Source of the DNA: Rubrivirga sp.
GTDB lineage: Bacteria; Bacteroidota; Rhodothermia; Rhodothermales; Rubricoccaceae
DNA: 5,686 nucleotides
Direction of reading: 5' to 3'
Assembly: GCA_012269805.1 (NCBI GenBank)
Contig: JAAXJP010000391.1
Coordinates: 1 to 5,686, forward strand
The notes under the pieces: model-generated
What the model saw: the letters and a program-made list of their open reading frames with translations, nothing else
The model's database searches: none
What the model was told of the DNA's origin: nothing
Made by a program: the position numbers and the translations under genes
In this document: piece after piece, positions 1 through 5,095 of the stretch
Layout: each line of letters opens with the position of its first letter
Position numbering within the stretch: the first letter of the stretch is position 1

Positions 1-64
1 CGACCCACCGGCCGGGGCCGCGGCGGACCAGTCGGGCGGCGGCGAGGAGCCGGGCGCGGGGCAT
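1..64 (-). CDS. Possible start of a gene running off the left edge
   Basis: An ATG at 64-62 on the minus strand opens a frame that stays open to the window edge, giving 21 codons that begin MPRARLLAAARLV. Twenty of the 21 codons end in G or C, as in the clear genes here, and the peptide starts with a basic and hydrophobic stretch. No Shine-Dalgarno sequence precedes it, but most genes in this window also lack one. The piece is too short to assign a family. It would be co-directional with the LytTR gene, separated from it by about 117 bases that contain a hairpin. It could equally be chance open frame in GC-rich DNA. Confidence 0.35.
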   Translation of the reverse strand, partial: MPRARLLAAARLVRRGPGRWV

Positions 65-150
65 CGGGCAGGCGGTGGGGGGACAAGACGCCAACGCGCG
101 CAAGCTACCCGCCGTGCCCCCCACGGTCGATGGGGAGATCCGCCGCTGAT

Positions 151-180
151 CCGGTCGGCCTCGCCCCCGAGGCGGTCCGG
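151..180 (-). terminator. Hairpin just after the LytTR stop codon, probable terminator
   Basis: Positions 158-163 (gcctcg) pair perfectly with 168-173 (cgaggc) around a cccc loop. Outside two single mismatches, 151-154 (ccgg) pairs with 177-180 (ccgg) and 156 pairs with 175. The structure begins one base after the stop codon of the LytTR frame (184-182). No T-run follows on the minus strand, so it would be a U-less terminator or an mRNA 3'-end stabiliser. Function is inferred from position and symmetry only. Confidence 0.45.
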
Positions 181-181
181 G

Positions 182-910
182 TCAGGCCGCGCCGCCGAGC
201 CGGGCCTCGAGGCCCTTCCAGTACCGCCGGCTCGCGCGGACCTCCGTCCCGTCGCGGAGCCGGACCGTCGCCTCGCCCGCCGCCGTCAGCTTCACGTCGC
301 GGACGCGGTGGACCTGGACGATCGCCGAGCGGTGGATCCGGACGAACCGCCGGCCGCCGAGCCGCTCCTCCAGTCCCGTCAGGGTCTCGCGCAGGAGGTG
401 CGTCTGCGGCGCGACGTGGAGCGCGACGTAGTCGCCCGCGGCCTCGGTCCAGGCGACTCGAGCCGTCTGCACGACCACGAGCTTCGTGCCGGAGCGGACG
501 AGGAGCCGGTCGGCGGGCTCGGGCTGCTGCCGCTCGTCGAGCAGCGCCCGGAGCGGGACGGCGAGGTCCCGGCCGCAGAGCGTGCGCCGACGACCTGCCA
601 GACGGGTGCCGACCCAGGCTCGCCGCGCGCGGCGAGCCACACGACGGGCGGCGTGAGGAGCGCCCACAAGACCCAGTTCGGGAGCGTCGTCCAGAGCGCC
701 GCGCGCCAGGCGACGGGCTGGCCCGCGCGCATCTGTTCGGTCGATATCTGCCCGAGCGCGATGACGGCCGGCACGGCCCACAGCGCCGCCACGGCGAGCG
801 CGGCGCGCACGAGGGGCCACGGCGCCGGCCGCACGCGCATGGTGCGGGCGACGGGGACCGACGGAGCGGAGGCCGGAAACGCCATGGGCGCAAGGTGATA
901 CGCCGCCCAC
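182..910 (-). CDS. LytTR-family DNA-binding regulator (frame break in the N-terminal half)
   Basis: The last ~110 residues (about 508-182) form a clear LytTR domain. The landmarks are VAWTEAAGDYVALHV, the RETLTGLEERL helix, RRFVRIHRSAIVQV, and the closing LRDGTEVRASRRYWKGLEARL. LytTR domains bind DNA through beta strands and control transcription. This protein lacks a receiver domain, which fits the membrane-anchored LytTR proteins common in Bacteroidota. The LytTR frame is open from a GTG at 910, preceded at 7 bases by GGAGG (922-918). However, its first ~100 residues are Arg/Ala-rich with many T-ending codons and look non-coding. The plausible N-terminus, two hydrophobic helices, lies in another frame from the ATG at 885. 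The gene is therefore either frameshifted by mutation or sequence error, or starts differently from what composition suggests. It is the most downstream of the minus-strand genes; a hairpin at 937-965 separates it from the gene above. Confidence 0.75.
   Translation of the reverse strand: MGGVSPCAHGVSGLRSVGPRRPHHARAAGAVAPRARRARRGGAVGRAGRHRARADIDRTDARGPARRLARGALDDAPELGLVGAPHAARRVARRARRAWVGTRLAGRRRTLCGRDLAVPLRALLDERQQPEPADRLLVRSGTKLVVVQTARVAWTEAAGDYVALHVAPQTHLLRETLTGLEERLGGRRFVRIHRSAIVQVHRVRDVKLTAAGEATVRLRDGTEVRASRRYWKGLEARLGGAA
600..885 (-). pseudogene. Membrane-spanning N-terminal half of the LytTR protein, out of frame with its DNA-binding half
   Basis: From the ATG at 885-883 the minus strand encodes about 90 good residues. 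They contain two hydrophobic helices: residues ~25-47 (LVRAALAVAALWAVPAVIAL) and ~62-86 (around LPNWVLWALLTPPVVWLAA). Nearly every codon ends in G or C until about 620. Past about 617 the third positions degrade (cct, gca, gca, tct) and the frame decays into Ser/Arg-rich sequence, ending at 379. The LytTR frame, offset by one base, takes over near 590-575 (around DLAVPLRALL). A net loss of one base (or 3n+1 bases) between about 625 and 575 would explain it. A possible alternative start is the ATG at 840 (MRVRPAPWPL). Known membrane LytTR proteins often have four helices, so an out-of-frame deletion of the middle is possible. It is listed separately because the reading frame differs. Confidence 0.6.
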
Positions 911-917
911 CGGGATT

Positions 918-922
918 CCTCC
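918..922 (-). promoter_or_regulatory. GGAGG ribosome-binding site in front of the GTG at 910
   Basis: On the minus strand GGAGG is followed by seven bases and then GTG at 910-908, in the same frame as the LytTR domain. This is textbook Shine-Dalgarno spacing, whereas the ATG at 885, which starts the membrane segment, lies about 32 bases from it. Most other genes here have no such site, so it may be coincidental. It matters because it is the main argument for reading the LytTR gene from 910. Confidence 0.4.
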
Positions 923-936
923 GGCCGCTCCTGACT

Positions 937-965
937 CGGTCCGCCCGGGGCGGCGAGGCGGACCG
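937..965 (-). terminator. Nine-base-pair GC hairpin after the small membrane protein gene
   Basis: Positions 937-945 (cggtccgcc) are the exact reverse complement of 957-965 (ggcggaccg), leaving an 11-base loop. On the minus strand the hairpin starts five bases beyond the stop codon at 973-971. No T-run follows. The position suggests transcription termination or attenuation between the small membrane protein gene and the LytTR gene, so the two may be separate transcription units. Confidence 0.5.
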
Positions 966-970
966 GGGCG

Positions 971-1240
971 CTAGGCGGGAACGGCCTCGCGGCGCTCGTC
1001 CTCCGTCACGCGGACGTCCGTGAGGTCGCCGTGGACGTCGATGAGGGCCTCCATCCGGGCGCTGGCCCGGAGGAGCTGCCGGGAGAACGCGTCGGGCGAG
1101 TCGGCCCGGCCCAGCGCGAGGTCGAGCACGAGCAGCGCGAACGACAGCGGGACCAGGAACGCGGCGACGAGGCTCGCCAGCCACAGCCGCAAGTTGTACG
1201 TGACGACGGTGGAGACGAGGGCGGCGCGAGGTCCGGGCAT
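971..1240 (-). CDS. Small single-pass membrane protein of unknown function
   Basis: This 89-residue protein starts at the ATG at 1240-1238. A short basic N-terminus is followed by one long hydrophobic helix at about residues 18-43 (LRLWLASLVAAFLVPLSFAL and onward). A charged, probably helical tail follows (AFSRQLLRASARMEALIDV), ending in an acidic and basic segment (RVTEDERREAVPA). I recognise no family. The hydrophobic helix, regular G/C-ending codons and fit between neighbours support a real gene. It lies 53 bases downstream of idi on the same strand and could be co-transcribed with it. A strong hairpin follows its stop. The frame is open upstream into the idi region, but that part is Arg/Pro-rich shadow sequence, so the internal ATG is the better start. 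No Shine-Dalgarno site is visible. Confidence 0.6.
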   Translation of the reverse strand: MPGPRAALVSTVVTYNLRLWLASLVAAFLVPLSFALLVLDLALGRADSPDAFSRQLLRASARMEALIDVHGDLTDVRVTEDERREAVPA

Positions 1241-1293
1241 GGGACGGGCGAGGGGCGAAGGGCGTGTTTCCCTACGGCCCGCCGTCGGGCGTG

Positions 1294-1842
1294 TTACGCC
1301 GCGCCAAAGCCGCGCGCGGCCCGCTCCACCTCGTCCCGAAACAGCCGGAACCACGGCGTGTACCGCTCCGGGCGCGTCTCGACGTCGGCGCGGAGGACGT
1401 CGGCGTCGGCCCACTCCCAGCCGGAGACCTCGGCGGCGGCCGGGACGGGCGCGCCCTCGAACCGGCCGACGAACACGTGGTCGAGCTCGTGCTCGACGAG
1501 CCGCTCGGGCCCGACGAGCTCGGCCCGGTACACGCGGGCAAAGGCGGGCTGGAGGAGGCAGCGGACGCCCATCTCCTCGTCGAGGCGGCGGGAGGCCGCG
1601 TCCGGGGGCGCCTCGCCGGGGCGCGGGTGCGTGCACGCCGTGTTCGACCACAGCCCGGGCGAGTGGTACTTCCCGTCGGCCCGGCGTTGGAGGAGCCACC
1701 GGCCCCGGTCGTCGAACAGGAACACCGAGACGGCCCGGTGGAGCCGCCCGTCGCGGTGGACGGCCAGCTTCTCGGCCGTCCCGATCTCGCGGTCGGTGGG
1801 GTCGACCAGGACGACGCGCTCGGAGGGCAGGATCTCGCTCAT
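1294..1842 (-). CDS. idi: Isopentenyl-diphosphate delta-isomerase, type I (Nudix fold)
   Basis: The enzyme interconverts isopentenyl diphosphate and dimethylallyl diphosphate, the building blocks of carotenoids, quinone side chains and undecaprenyl carriers, in the cytoplasm. The 182-residue length equals that of the E. coli enzyme. The key residues can be placed. The catalytic Cys is C70 in SNTACTHPRPGE, with metal-binding His at H29, H35 (LAVHRDGRLHRA) and H72. The acidic pair is E118/E120 in LVEHELDHVF, matching the catalytic and metal-binding Glu of the family. The degenerate Nudix box is GEAPPDAASRRLDEEMGV (76-93), and the C-terminal GWEWAD and TPWFRLF motifs are also present. No inactivating change is seen. 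The start is the ATG at 1842-1840, without a clear Shine-Dalgarno site. It lies 36 bases downstream of the nuclease-fold gene and 53 bases upstream of the small membrane gene, which suggests a shared transcript. No other isoprenoid gene is in the window. Confidence 0.95.
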   Translation of the reverse strand: MSEILPSERVVLVDPTDREIGTAEKLAVHRDGRLHRAVSVFLFDDRGRWLLQRRADGKYHSPGLWSNTACTHPRPGEAPPDAASRRLDEEMGVRCLLQPAFARVYRAELVGPERLVEHELDHVFVGRFEGAPVPAAAEVSGWEWADADVLRADVETRPERYTPWFRLFRDEVERAARGFGAA

Positions 1843-1878
1843 GCGCAGAAGGATGGGGCCGGGACCGGTCCAGGCGCG

Positions 1879-2403
1879 TCAGGCGTCTCCGGACTCCAGC
1901 CGGACCCGCTCGACGTCGTCGAAGGATAGGGCCAACGTCCCGTCGCGCTCGACGTAGCGCTCGATGTCGTCGGGCACGCGGACGAGGTCGACGGGCGCGC
2001 GGCGCGGCCGGCCGTCGAGCGCCTTCCGGATGATGGTCGCGTGCGGGGCCAGCCGCTCGTTCCACCGGGCCAGCGCGAAGTGGGTGTCGGGAAACCGCCG
2101 GAGGAGCGACGCCCACTTCTGCGCCGACACCTTCCCGGCCTCGCCCCAGAAGACGGGCTCAGGGTCGCCGTACGCCAGCCCACCGGGCGGCGGGCGAAGG
2201 GCGACGAGGTCCGGCTTGTACGCGTCGCCGATGGGGACCTCGACGCGGACGTCGGGATAGGCGGGCCGGTACAGCGCCCACAGCGCGGCCTTCATGAGGA
2301 CGTGCTCGATCGACTCGCCGCGCTTTTTGACGAGGACGAGCTTCTCGCCGTCGGCCGGCGAGCGGACGGTGAGCGTGCGGCGGAGGGCGAGGTCGGAGGG
2401 CAC
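1879..2403 (-). CDS. YaeQ-like protein with a PD-(D/E)XK nuclease-type fold
   Basis: This is a protein of about 174 residues with a recognisable order of elements. A strand-rich start (LRRTLTV, EKLVLVKK) is followed by a helix with a conserved-looking acid (GESIEHVLMKAALWALYRP, E33). Then come YKPDLVAL with D65 and, after a Gly/Pro loop, VFWGEAGKVSAQKW with E88 and K91. The end is FPDTHFALARWN. D65...E88-x-x-K91 resembles the PD-(D/E)XK active-site arrangement. The order helix, D, WxE, then a Lys-rich helix and an aromatic ARWN/TYN-like strand resembles E. coli YaeQ; this is from memory, not a search. The YaeQ family's biochemical role is unclear, and nuclease activity is not shown. I chose the GTG at 2403-2401. 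The frame is open up to a GTG at 2472, but those 23 codons are Arg-rich with many A/T-ending codons (AGA, GGA, GAA, CAT, CGT, CGA, ACA), unlike the rest. It is the first gene of the minus-strand run ahead of idi. Confidence 0.7.
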   Translation of the reverse strand: MPSDLALRRTLTVRSPADGEKLVLVKKRGESIEHVLMKAALWALYRPAYPDVRVEVPIGDAYKPDLVALRPPPGGLAYGDPEPVFWGEAGKVSAQKWASLLRRFPDTHFALARWNERLAPHATIIRKALDGRPRRAPVDLVRVPDDIERYVERDGTLALSFDDVERVRLESGDA

Positions 2404-2617
2404 GGGGCGTGTTCGCGGACGCGGCGAATGGCGTTCCCTGCGGCTCTTCGGTCCTCTGGTGTGCCCGTCCACCTGTCTACCTCAGCCCCGGCGCTGTGCT
2501 CGGCTATGAGGGTGTACCTCCTGCCGTCGAGCGCGGCAGAGGTCCAGGCAGAGGGCGAGATCTGCCTTGCCCTCGACCGCGGGCCTGCGGTTCATGCCGC
2601 CCCGCCCCCCGTAGCCC

Positions 2618-3925
2618 GTGCCCGTCCCTGCCCGCCTCGGCGTCCTCGTCGCCGGGGCCCTCCTCACCGCCGCGACCTCCGCTCAGCCCCACTGGGTCGA
2701 GCTCGACGGCTCGCCGTCCAACCAGTACCGGATCGAGGACATCGCCTTCCCGGACGCCGACACGGGCTGGTCCGTCGACGGCGCCGGGCGGGTCCACCGG
2801 ACGACGGACGGCGGGGCCACCTGGGCCCAGACGGCGACGCTCGGCGGCTACCTCCGAAGCACGGCGTTCGCCTCGCAGGACCTCGGGTGGGTCGGCGTGC
2901 TGAGCAGCCCCACCAAGCTGTACGAGACCCGCGACGGGGGGCTCACCTTCGCCGACGTGACCGGCCGGATCGAGCCCGCGCTGGAGGGCGGCGTGTGCAG
3001 CCTGTTCGCCGTGTCGGAGCGGGTGGTCTACGGCGCCGGCCAGTACAACGGCCCGGCGACGCTCCTCAAGACGACGGACGGCGGCGGCACGTGGGCGTCG
3101 TCGTCGCTGGTCCCGCTCCTCAGCACGGCCATCGACGTGCACTTTTTCGACGAGCGACGCGGGCTCGTGGTCGGGGGGACGGGGTCGTTCGCCAGCGACG
3201 CCATCCGGCCCCGTGTGATCGGGACCGAGGACGGCGGCCAGACGTGGACCGTCCGCCACACGGCGGACGTGGCGCCGGCGTGGGGATGGAAGCTCTCGTT
3301 CCCCACCCCGGAGGTCGGGTACATGTCGATCGAGAAGCGCAGCGGGTCGAGCACCGCCCACCTCCTCAAGACGACCGACGGCGGCCGGACGTGGGAGGGC
3401 CTCTCGATCCCGAACGCCGGGAGCGGGAGCATGCAGGGCGTCGGCTTTGTGACGCCGGACGTCGGGTGGGTCAGCGGGCGGGGAACGACCTCCAGGACGA
3501 CCGACGGCGGCCAGACCTGGACCCAGATCCCGTCGTCGGGAGAGCTCGACCCGAACGTCAACCGGTTCCGGTTCGTGGACGGGGGGATCGGGTTCGCGGC
3601 GGGTCTGCGGATCCACCGGCTCGACGCCCGCGAGACGGCCGAGGCCGGCCCACCCAACGCTGGGTGGGGGGTGGGGCTGCCTTCCCCGAATCCCGCCGCG
3701 GCTTCCGTCCGCATCGGCTACCGCCTCGGCCGGTCGGGGCCGGTCCGGGTCGAGGTGCTCGACGTCCTCGGCCGCCGCGTCGCGACGCTCGTCGACGACG
3801 TCCAGGAGGCCGGCGAGCGGTCCGTCGAGTGGACGGTTGGTCCGGGTCGGGCGCCGGGTCTCTACCTCGTCCGCCTCCAGGCCGCCGGCCGCCAGTGGAC
3901 GCGGCGGTTCGCCGTGGTCCGCTAG
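2618..3925 (+). CDS. Secreted YCF48/BNR-repeat beta-propeller protein with T9SS type A sorting domain
   Basis: The predicted protein has 435 residues. Residues 1-22 look like a signal peptide (LGVLVAGALLTAATSA) with likely cleavage before QPHW. Six Asp-box (BNR-type) motifs of the form T-x-DGG-x-T-W/F follow at about residues 62-69, 104-111, 152-159, 203-210, 252-259 and 294-301, as in YCF48/HCF136-like propellers. Some blades also carry D-x-GW (DTGW, DLGW, DVGW). A linker leads into a C-terminal domain (~353-435) beginning LPSPNPA. It contains VRVEVLDVLGRRVATLVDDV, an EAGERSVEW strand, GLYLVRL and a basic end. This matches the type A sorting domain recognised by the type IX system, or a FlgD-like Ig fold. 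The protein is probably exported and attached to, or released from, the cell surface. The ligand is unknown. The start is the GTG at 2618, because TAG at 2612-2614 closes the frame just upstream. No Shine-Dalgarno site is seen. It is divergent from the nuclease-fold gene across ~214 bases without a recognisable promoter. Confidence 0.88.
   Translation: MPVPARLGVLVAGALLTAATSAQPHWVELDGSPSNQYRIEDIAFPDADTGWSVDGAGRVHRTTDGGATWAQTATLGGYLRSTAFASQDLGWVGVLSSPTKLYETRDGGLTFADVTGRIEPALEGGVCSLFAVSERVVYGAGQYNGPATLLKTTDGGGTWASSSLVPLLSTAIDVHFFDERRGLVVGGTGSFASDAIRPRVIGTEDGGQTWTVRHTADVAPAWGWKLSFPTPEVGYMSIEKRSGSSTAHLLKTTDGGRTWEGLSIPNAGSGSMQGVGFVTPDVGWVSGRGTTSRTTDGGQTWTQIPSSGELDPNVNRFRFVDGGIGFAAGLRIHRLDARETAEAGPPNAGWGVGLPSPNPAAASVRIGYRLGRSGPVRVEVLDVLGRRVATLVDDVQEAGERSVEWTVGPGRAPGLYLVRLQAAGRQWTRRFAVVR
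3062..3095 (+). repeat. Asp-box coding repeat, copy 1 (pairs with 3362-3395)
   Basis: This 34-base stretch encodes LLKTTDGGGTW and matches 3362-3395 (LLKTTDGGRTW) at 31 of 34 bases. The copies are exactly 300 bases, or 100 codons, apart, so they stay in phase. It suggests that propeller blades duplicated in blocks within this gene. Confidence 0.6.
3362..3395 (+). repeat. Asp-box coding repeat, copy 2 (pairs with 3062-3095)
   Basis: This is the second copy of the 34-base Asp-box sequence, differing at three positions from the first. Two of the changes alter the residue after DGG (Gly-encoding in copy 1, Arg-encoding here), while the Thr-Thr-Asp-Gly-Gly core is kept. It is part of the propeller gene and not a mobile repeat. 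Confidence 0.6.
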
Positions 3926-4006
3926 CGAGGGGCCGCCCGTCGCGGGGGTTCGTGATCCAGCCGTTCGTCCGTTTCCGGAGGAAGAGCTGGACACCTCCAA
4001 CGCCCC

Positions 4007-4510
4007 ATGACTGCCCGCATCGAACCCGTCGCTACGCTCGCCTCCGGCTTCCGGTGGGCCGCCACCTACTCCCTCGCCCTCACCGACGACGCCCTCTACG
4101 TGGTCCGCCTCGGGCCGGCGATGGGCCCGGGCGCCGACGCGTCGGGGTACGTCGCCCACGTCGAAAGCGGCTCGGGCGGCGTCGACCTCGTGGCCCGGGC
4201 CGGCGCCGCCCTCGGGACGGCCGCCGCCCAGCCGGCGCTGCGGGCGATCGAGAAGCGGTACGGGGCCAAGATCGACGCCGGTCTCGCCCGGCTGGCCGAG
4301 CGCGGGCACGCGGCCCTCGCCGACGAGAAGGGCAGCTTCCGGTTCGGCCCCTCCGACGTGACCGCGTTCGAACCCGGCCGCAAGGGGCGCCTCCCCACGC
4401 TGACCCTCAAGACGTCGGCCCGACCCTTCCCCTTCCGGGTCGCCGAGGCGGGGGCGGAGGCGTTCGCGGCGTTCGCGGCCGCCGTCCGCCGGTGGGCCGG
4501 CGTCAGCTGA
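4007..4510 (+). CDS. Hypothetical protein, possibly PH-like
   Basis: This is a 167-residue protein with no signal peptide or membrane helix, so probably cytoplasmic. I do not recognise a family. It opens with a strand pair (YSLALTDDALYVVRLG, ~21-36). An Ala/Gly-rich, largely helical middle follows (~55-106, with LRAIEKRYGAKIDAGLARLAERG). Then come strands (SFRFGPSDVTAFEP, LPTLTLKT, PFPFRV, ~110-144) and a closing Ala-rich helix (EAFAAFAAAVRRW). Strands followed by a C-terminal helix are compatible with a PH-like barrel carrying a helical insert, which is only inference. The start is the ATG at 4007. A GGAGG lies upstream at 3977-3981, but at 25 bases it is too far for a normal ribosome-binding site. 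The gene follows the propeller gene by 81 bases on the same strand and converges on the next gene, overlapping it by 8 bases. Confidence 0.7.
   Translation: MTARIEPVATLASGFRWAATYSLALTDDALYVVRLGPAMGPGADASGYVAHVESGSGGVDLVARAGAALGTAAAQPALRAIEKRYGAKIDAGLARLAERGHAALADEKGSFRFGPSDVTAFEPGRKGRLPTLTLKTSARPFPFRVAEAGAEAFAAFAAAVRRWAGVS
4503..4510. other. Palindrome containing the stop codons of two convergent genes
   Basis: The sequence tcagctga reads the same on both strands. It supplies TGA (4508-4510) to the plus-strand gene and TGA (4505-4503) to the minus-strand gene. The perfect palindrome extends to 12 bases, 4501-4512 (cgtcagctgacg). The genes therefore overlap tail to tail by 8 bases and have no intergenic space for a conventional terminator. 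Confidence 0.85.
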
Positions 4511-4931
4511 CGGGGGCTTCGGCGAGCTCGTCGCGGATCGCTCGGACGACCCGCTCCGGCACGCGGACGGTGAGAGGCTGCGACGCGGCGACGTCGAGCG
4601 CGTAGCTCGTGTGCCACAGGAGCGTCTGCGGGCGGATGCCCTCGATGTCGTCCCACGGGATGAGCACGGGCGGGTGGCCGGGCCGGAACAGGAGCATCGG
4701 CGCGAGCCGGAGGCCGCCCGGCTCGATGCTGACCGTGAGCGTGTTGCTGTAGGTCGCCCACCCGATCGACGCGCTCGCCATCCGGAACGTCCGGCCGGTG
4801 ATCGGCGCGTCGGTCTCGTAGTCCCGTGCGAGGCGGCGCCACCCGACCTGTCCCACGAGCCACACGACCCCCGACCAGAACGCCGGGAAGACGACGAGGA
4901 ACGCGAGCAGGGCGAAGGCGACGGTCCACAT
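4503..4931 (-). CDS. Membrane-anchored hypothetical protein
   Basis: This is a 142-residue protein with an N-terminal hydrophobic helix at about residues 3-28 (VAFALLAFLVVFPAFWSGVVW and onward). A soluble domain follows. It contains GWRRLARDYET (30-40), TGRTFRMASASIGWATYSNTL (45-65), strands VSIEPGGLRLAPM (67-79), FRPGHPPVLIPWDDIEGI (82-99), ALDVAASQPLTVRVP (111-125) and a closing helix (ERVVRAIRDELAEA). The HPPVLIPWDDI segment and the strand-then-helix order resemble small membrane-linked, possibly PH-like, hypothetical proteins found in many bacteria. I cannot name a family or function. The helix could be an uncleaved anchor. The start is the ATG at 4931-4929. About 160 bases upstream lies the end of mdh with its hairpin, so the gene probably has its own promoter, which I could not recognise. 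Confidence 0.75.
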   Translation of the reverse strand: MWTVAFALLAFLVVFPAFWSGVVWLVGQVGWRRLARDYETDAPITGRTFRMASASIGWATYSNTLTVSIEPGGLRLAPMLLFRPGHPPVLIPWDDIEGIRPQTLLWHTSYALDVAASQPLTVRVPERVVRAIRDELAEAPVS

Positions 4932-5036
4932 AGTCCCGCAGTGTATCGCGGACCCACCGATCTCGGGCGCGTTCGCTCAAGCGCCGAGGCGAGGGGGGGT
5001 GCCCGCGGCGGCCCCGCGCCCCGCCCGCAACGACGA

Positions 5037-5069
5037 GCGGGGCGGCCCCCGTCGTGGGAGCCGCCCCGC
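5037..5069 (-). terminator. Strong GC hairpin downstream of mdh, probable terminator
   Basis: Positions 5037-5046 (gcggggcggc) are the exact reverse complement of 5060-5069 (gccgccccgc), a 10-base-pair stem. The 13-base loop region can form three further G-C pairs (5048-5050 with 5056-5058). It lies about 26 bases past the mdh stop on the minus strand. What follows (tcgtcgttgc) is only modestly T-containing, not a true T-tract. It is the most stable-looking hairpin between genes in the window. Confidence 0.6.
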
Positions 5070-5095
5070 CTCGGGAAGCCGACGGACGTGCCCGC

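Noticed and set aside
130..1023. Plus-strand and other minus-strand open frames across the LytTR region
   Set aside because: They consist of Arg/Pro/Ser-rich sequence without recognisable domains and conflict with the LytTR domain and the transmembrane segment.
1862..1871. Palindrome ggaccggtcc between the nuclease-fold gene and idi
   Set aside because: A 10-base GC-rich palindrome without a loop is expected by chance here and cannot form a good hairpin. There is no sign of an operator pair.
2404..2472. N-terminal extension of the nuclease-fold protein to the GTG at 2472
   Set aside because: The extra 23 residues are Arg/Pro-rich and about a third of their codons end in A or T, unlike the rest of the gene. 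The GTG at 2403 fits better.
3977..3998. GGAGG (3977-3981) as the ribosome-binding site of the gene at 4007, and its pairing with CCTCC (3994-3998)
   Set aside because: It is 25 bases from the ATG with no in-frame start at proper spacing. A 5-base stem with a 12-base loop is weak and likely fortuitous.
2041..4605. A very long plus-strand open frame of about 850 codons
   Set aside because: It is dominated by Arg, Pro and Gly and overlaps the propeller gene and the 167-residue gene in another frame. Few stop codons are expected by chance at this GC content, and no domain is recognisable.
2504..4957. A minus-strand open frame of about 817 codons opposite the propeller gene
   Set aside because: It is antisense to genes with clear domains and its composition is low-complexity (Arg/Gly/Asp/Pro). 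It is treated as a reflection of codon bias on the opposite strand.
4932..4980. A Bacteroidota-type promoter (TTG and TAnnTTTG) ahead of the 142-residue gene
   Set aside because: TTG at 4980-4978 and TACACTG near 4947 are about 32 bases apart, too far, and the second element is a poor match.
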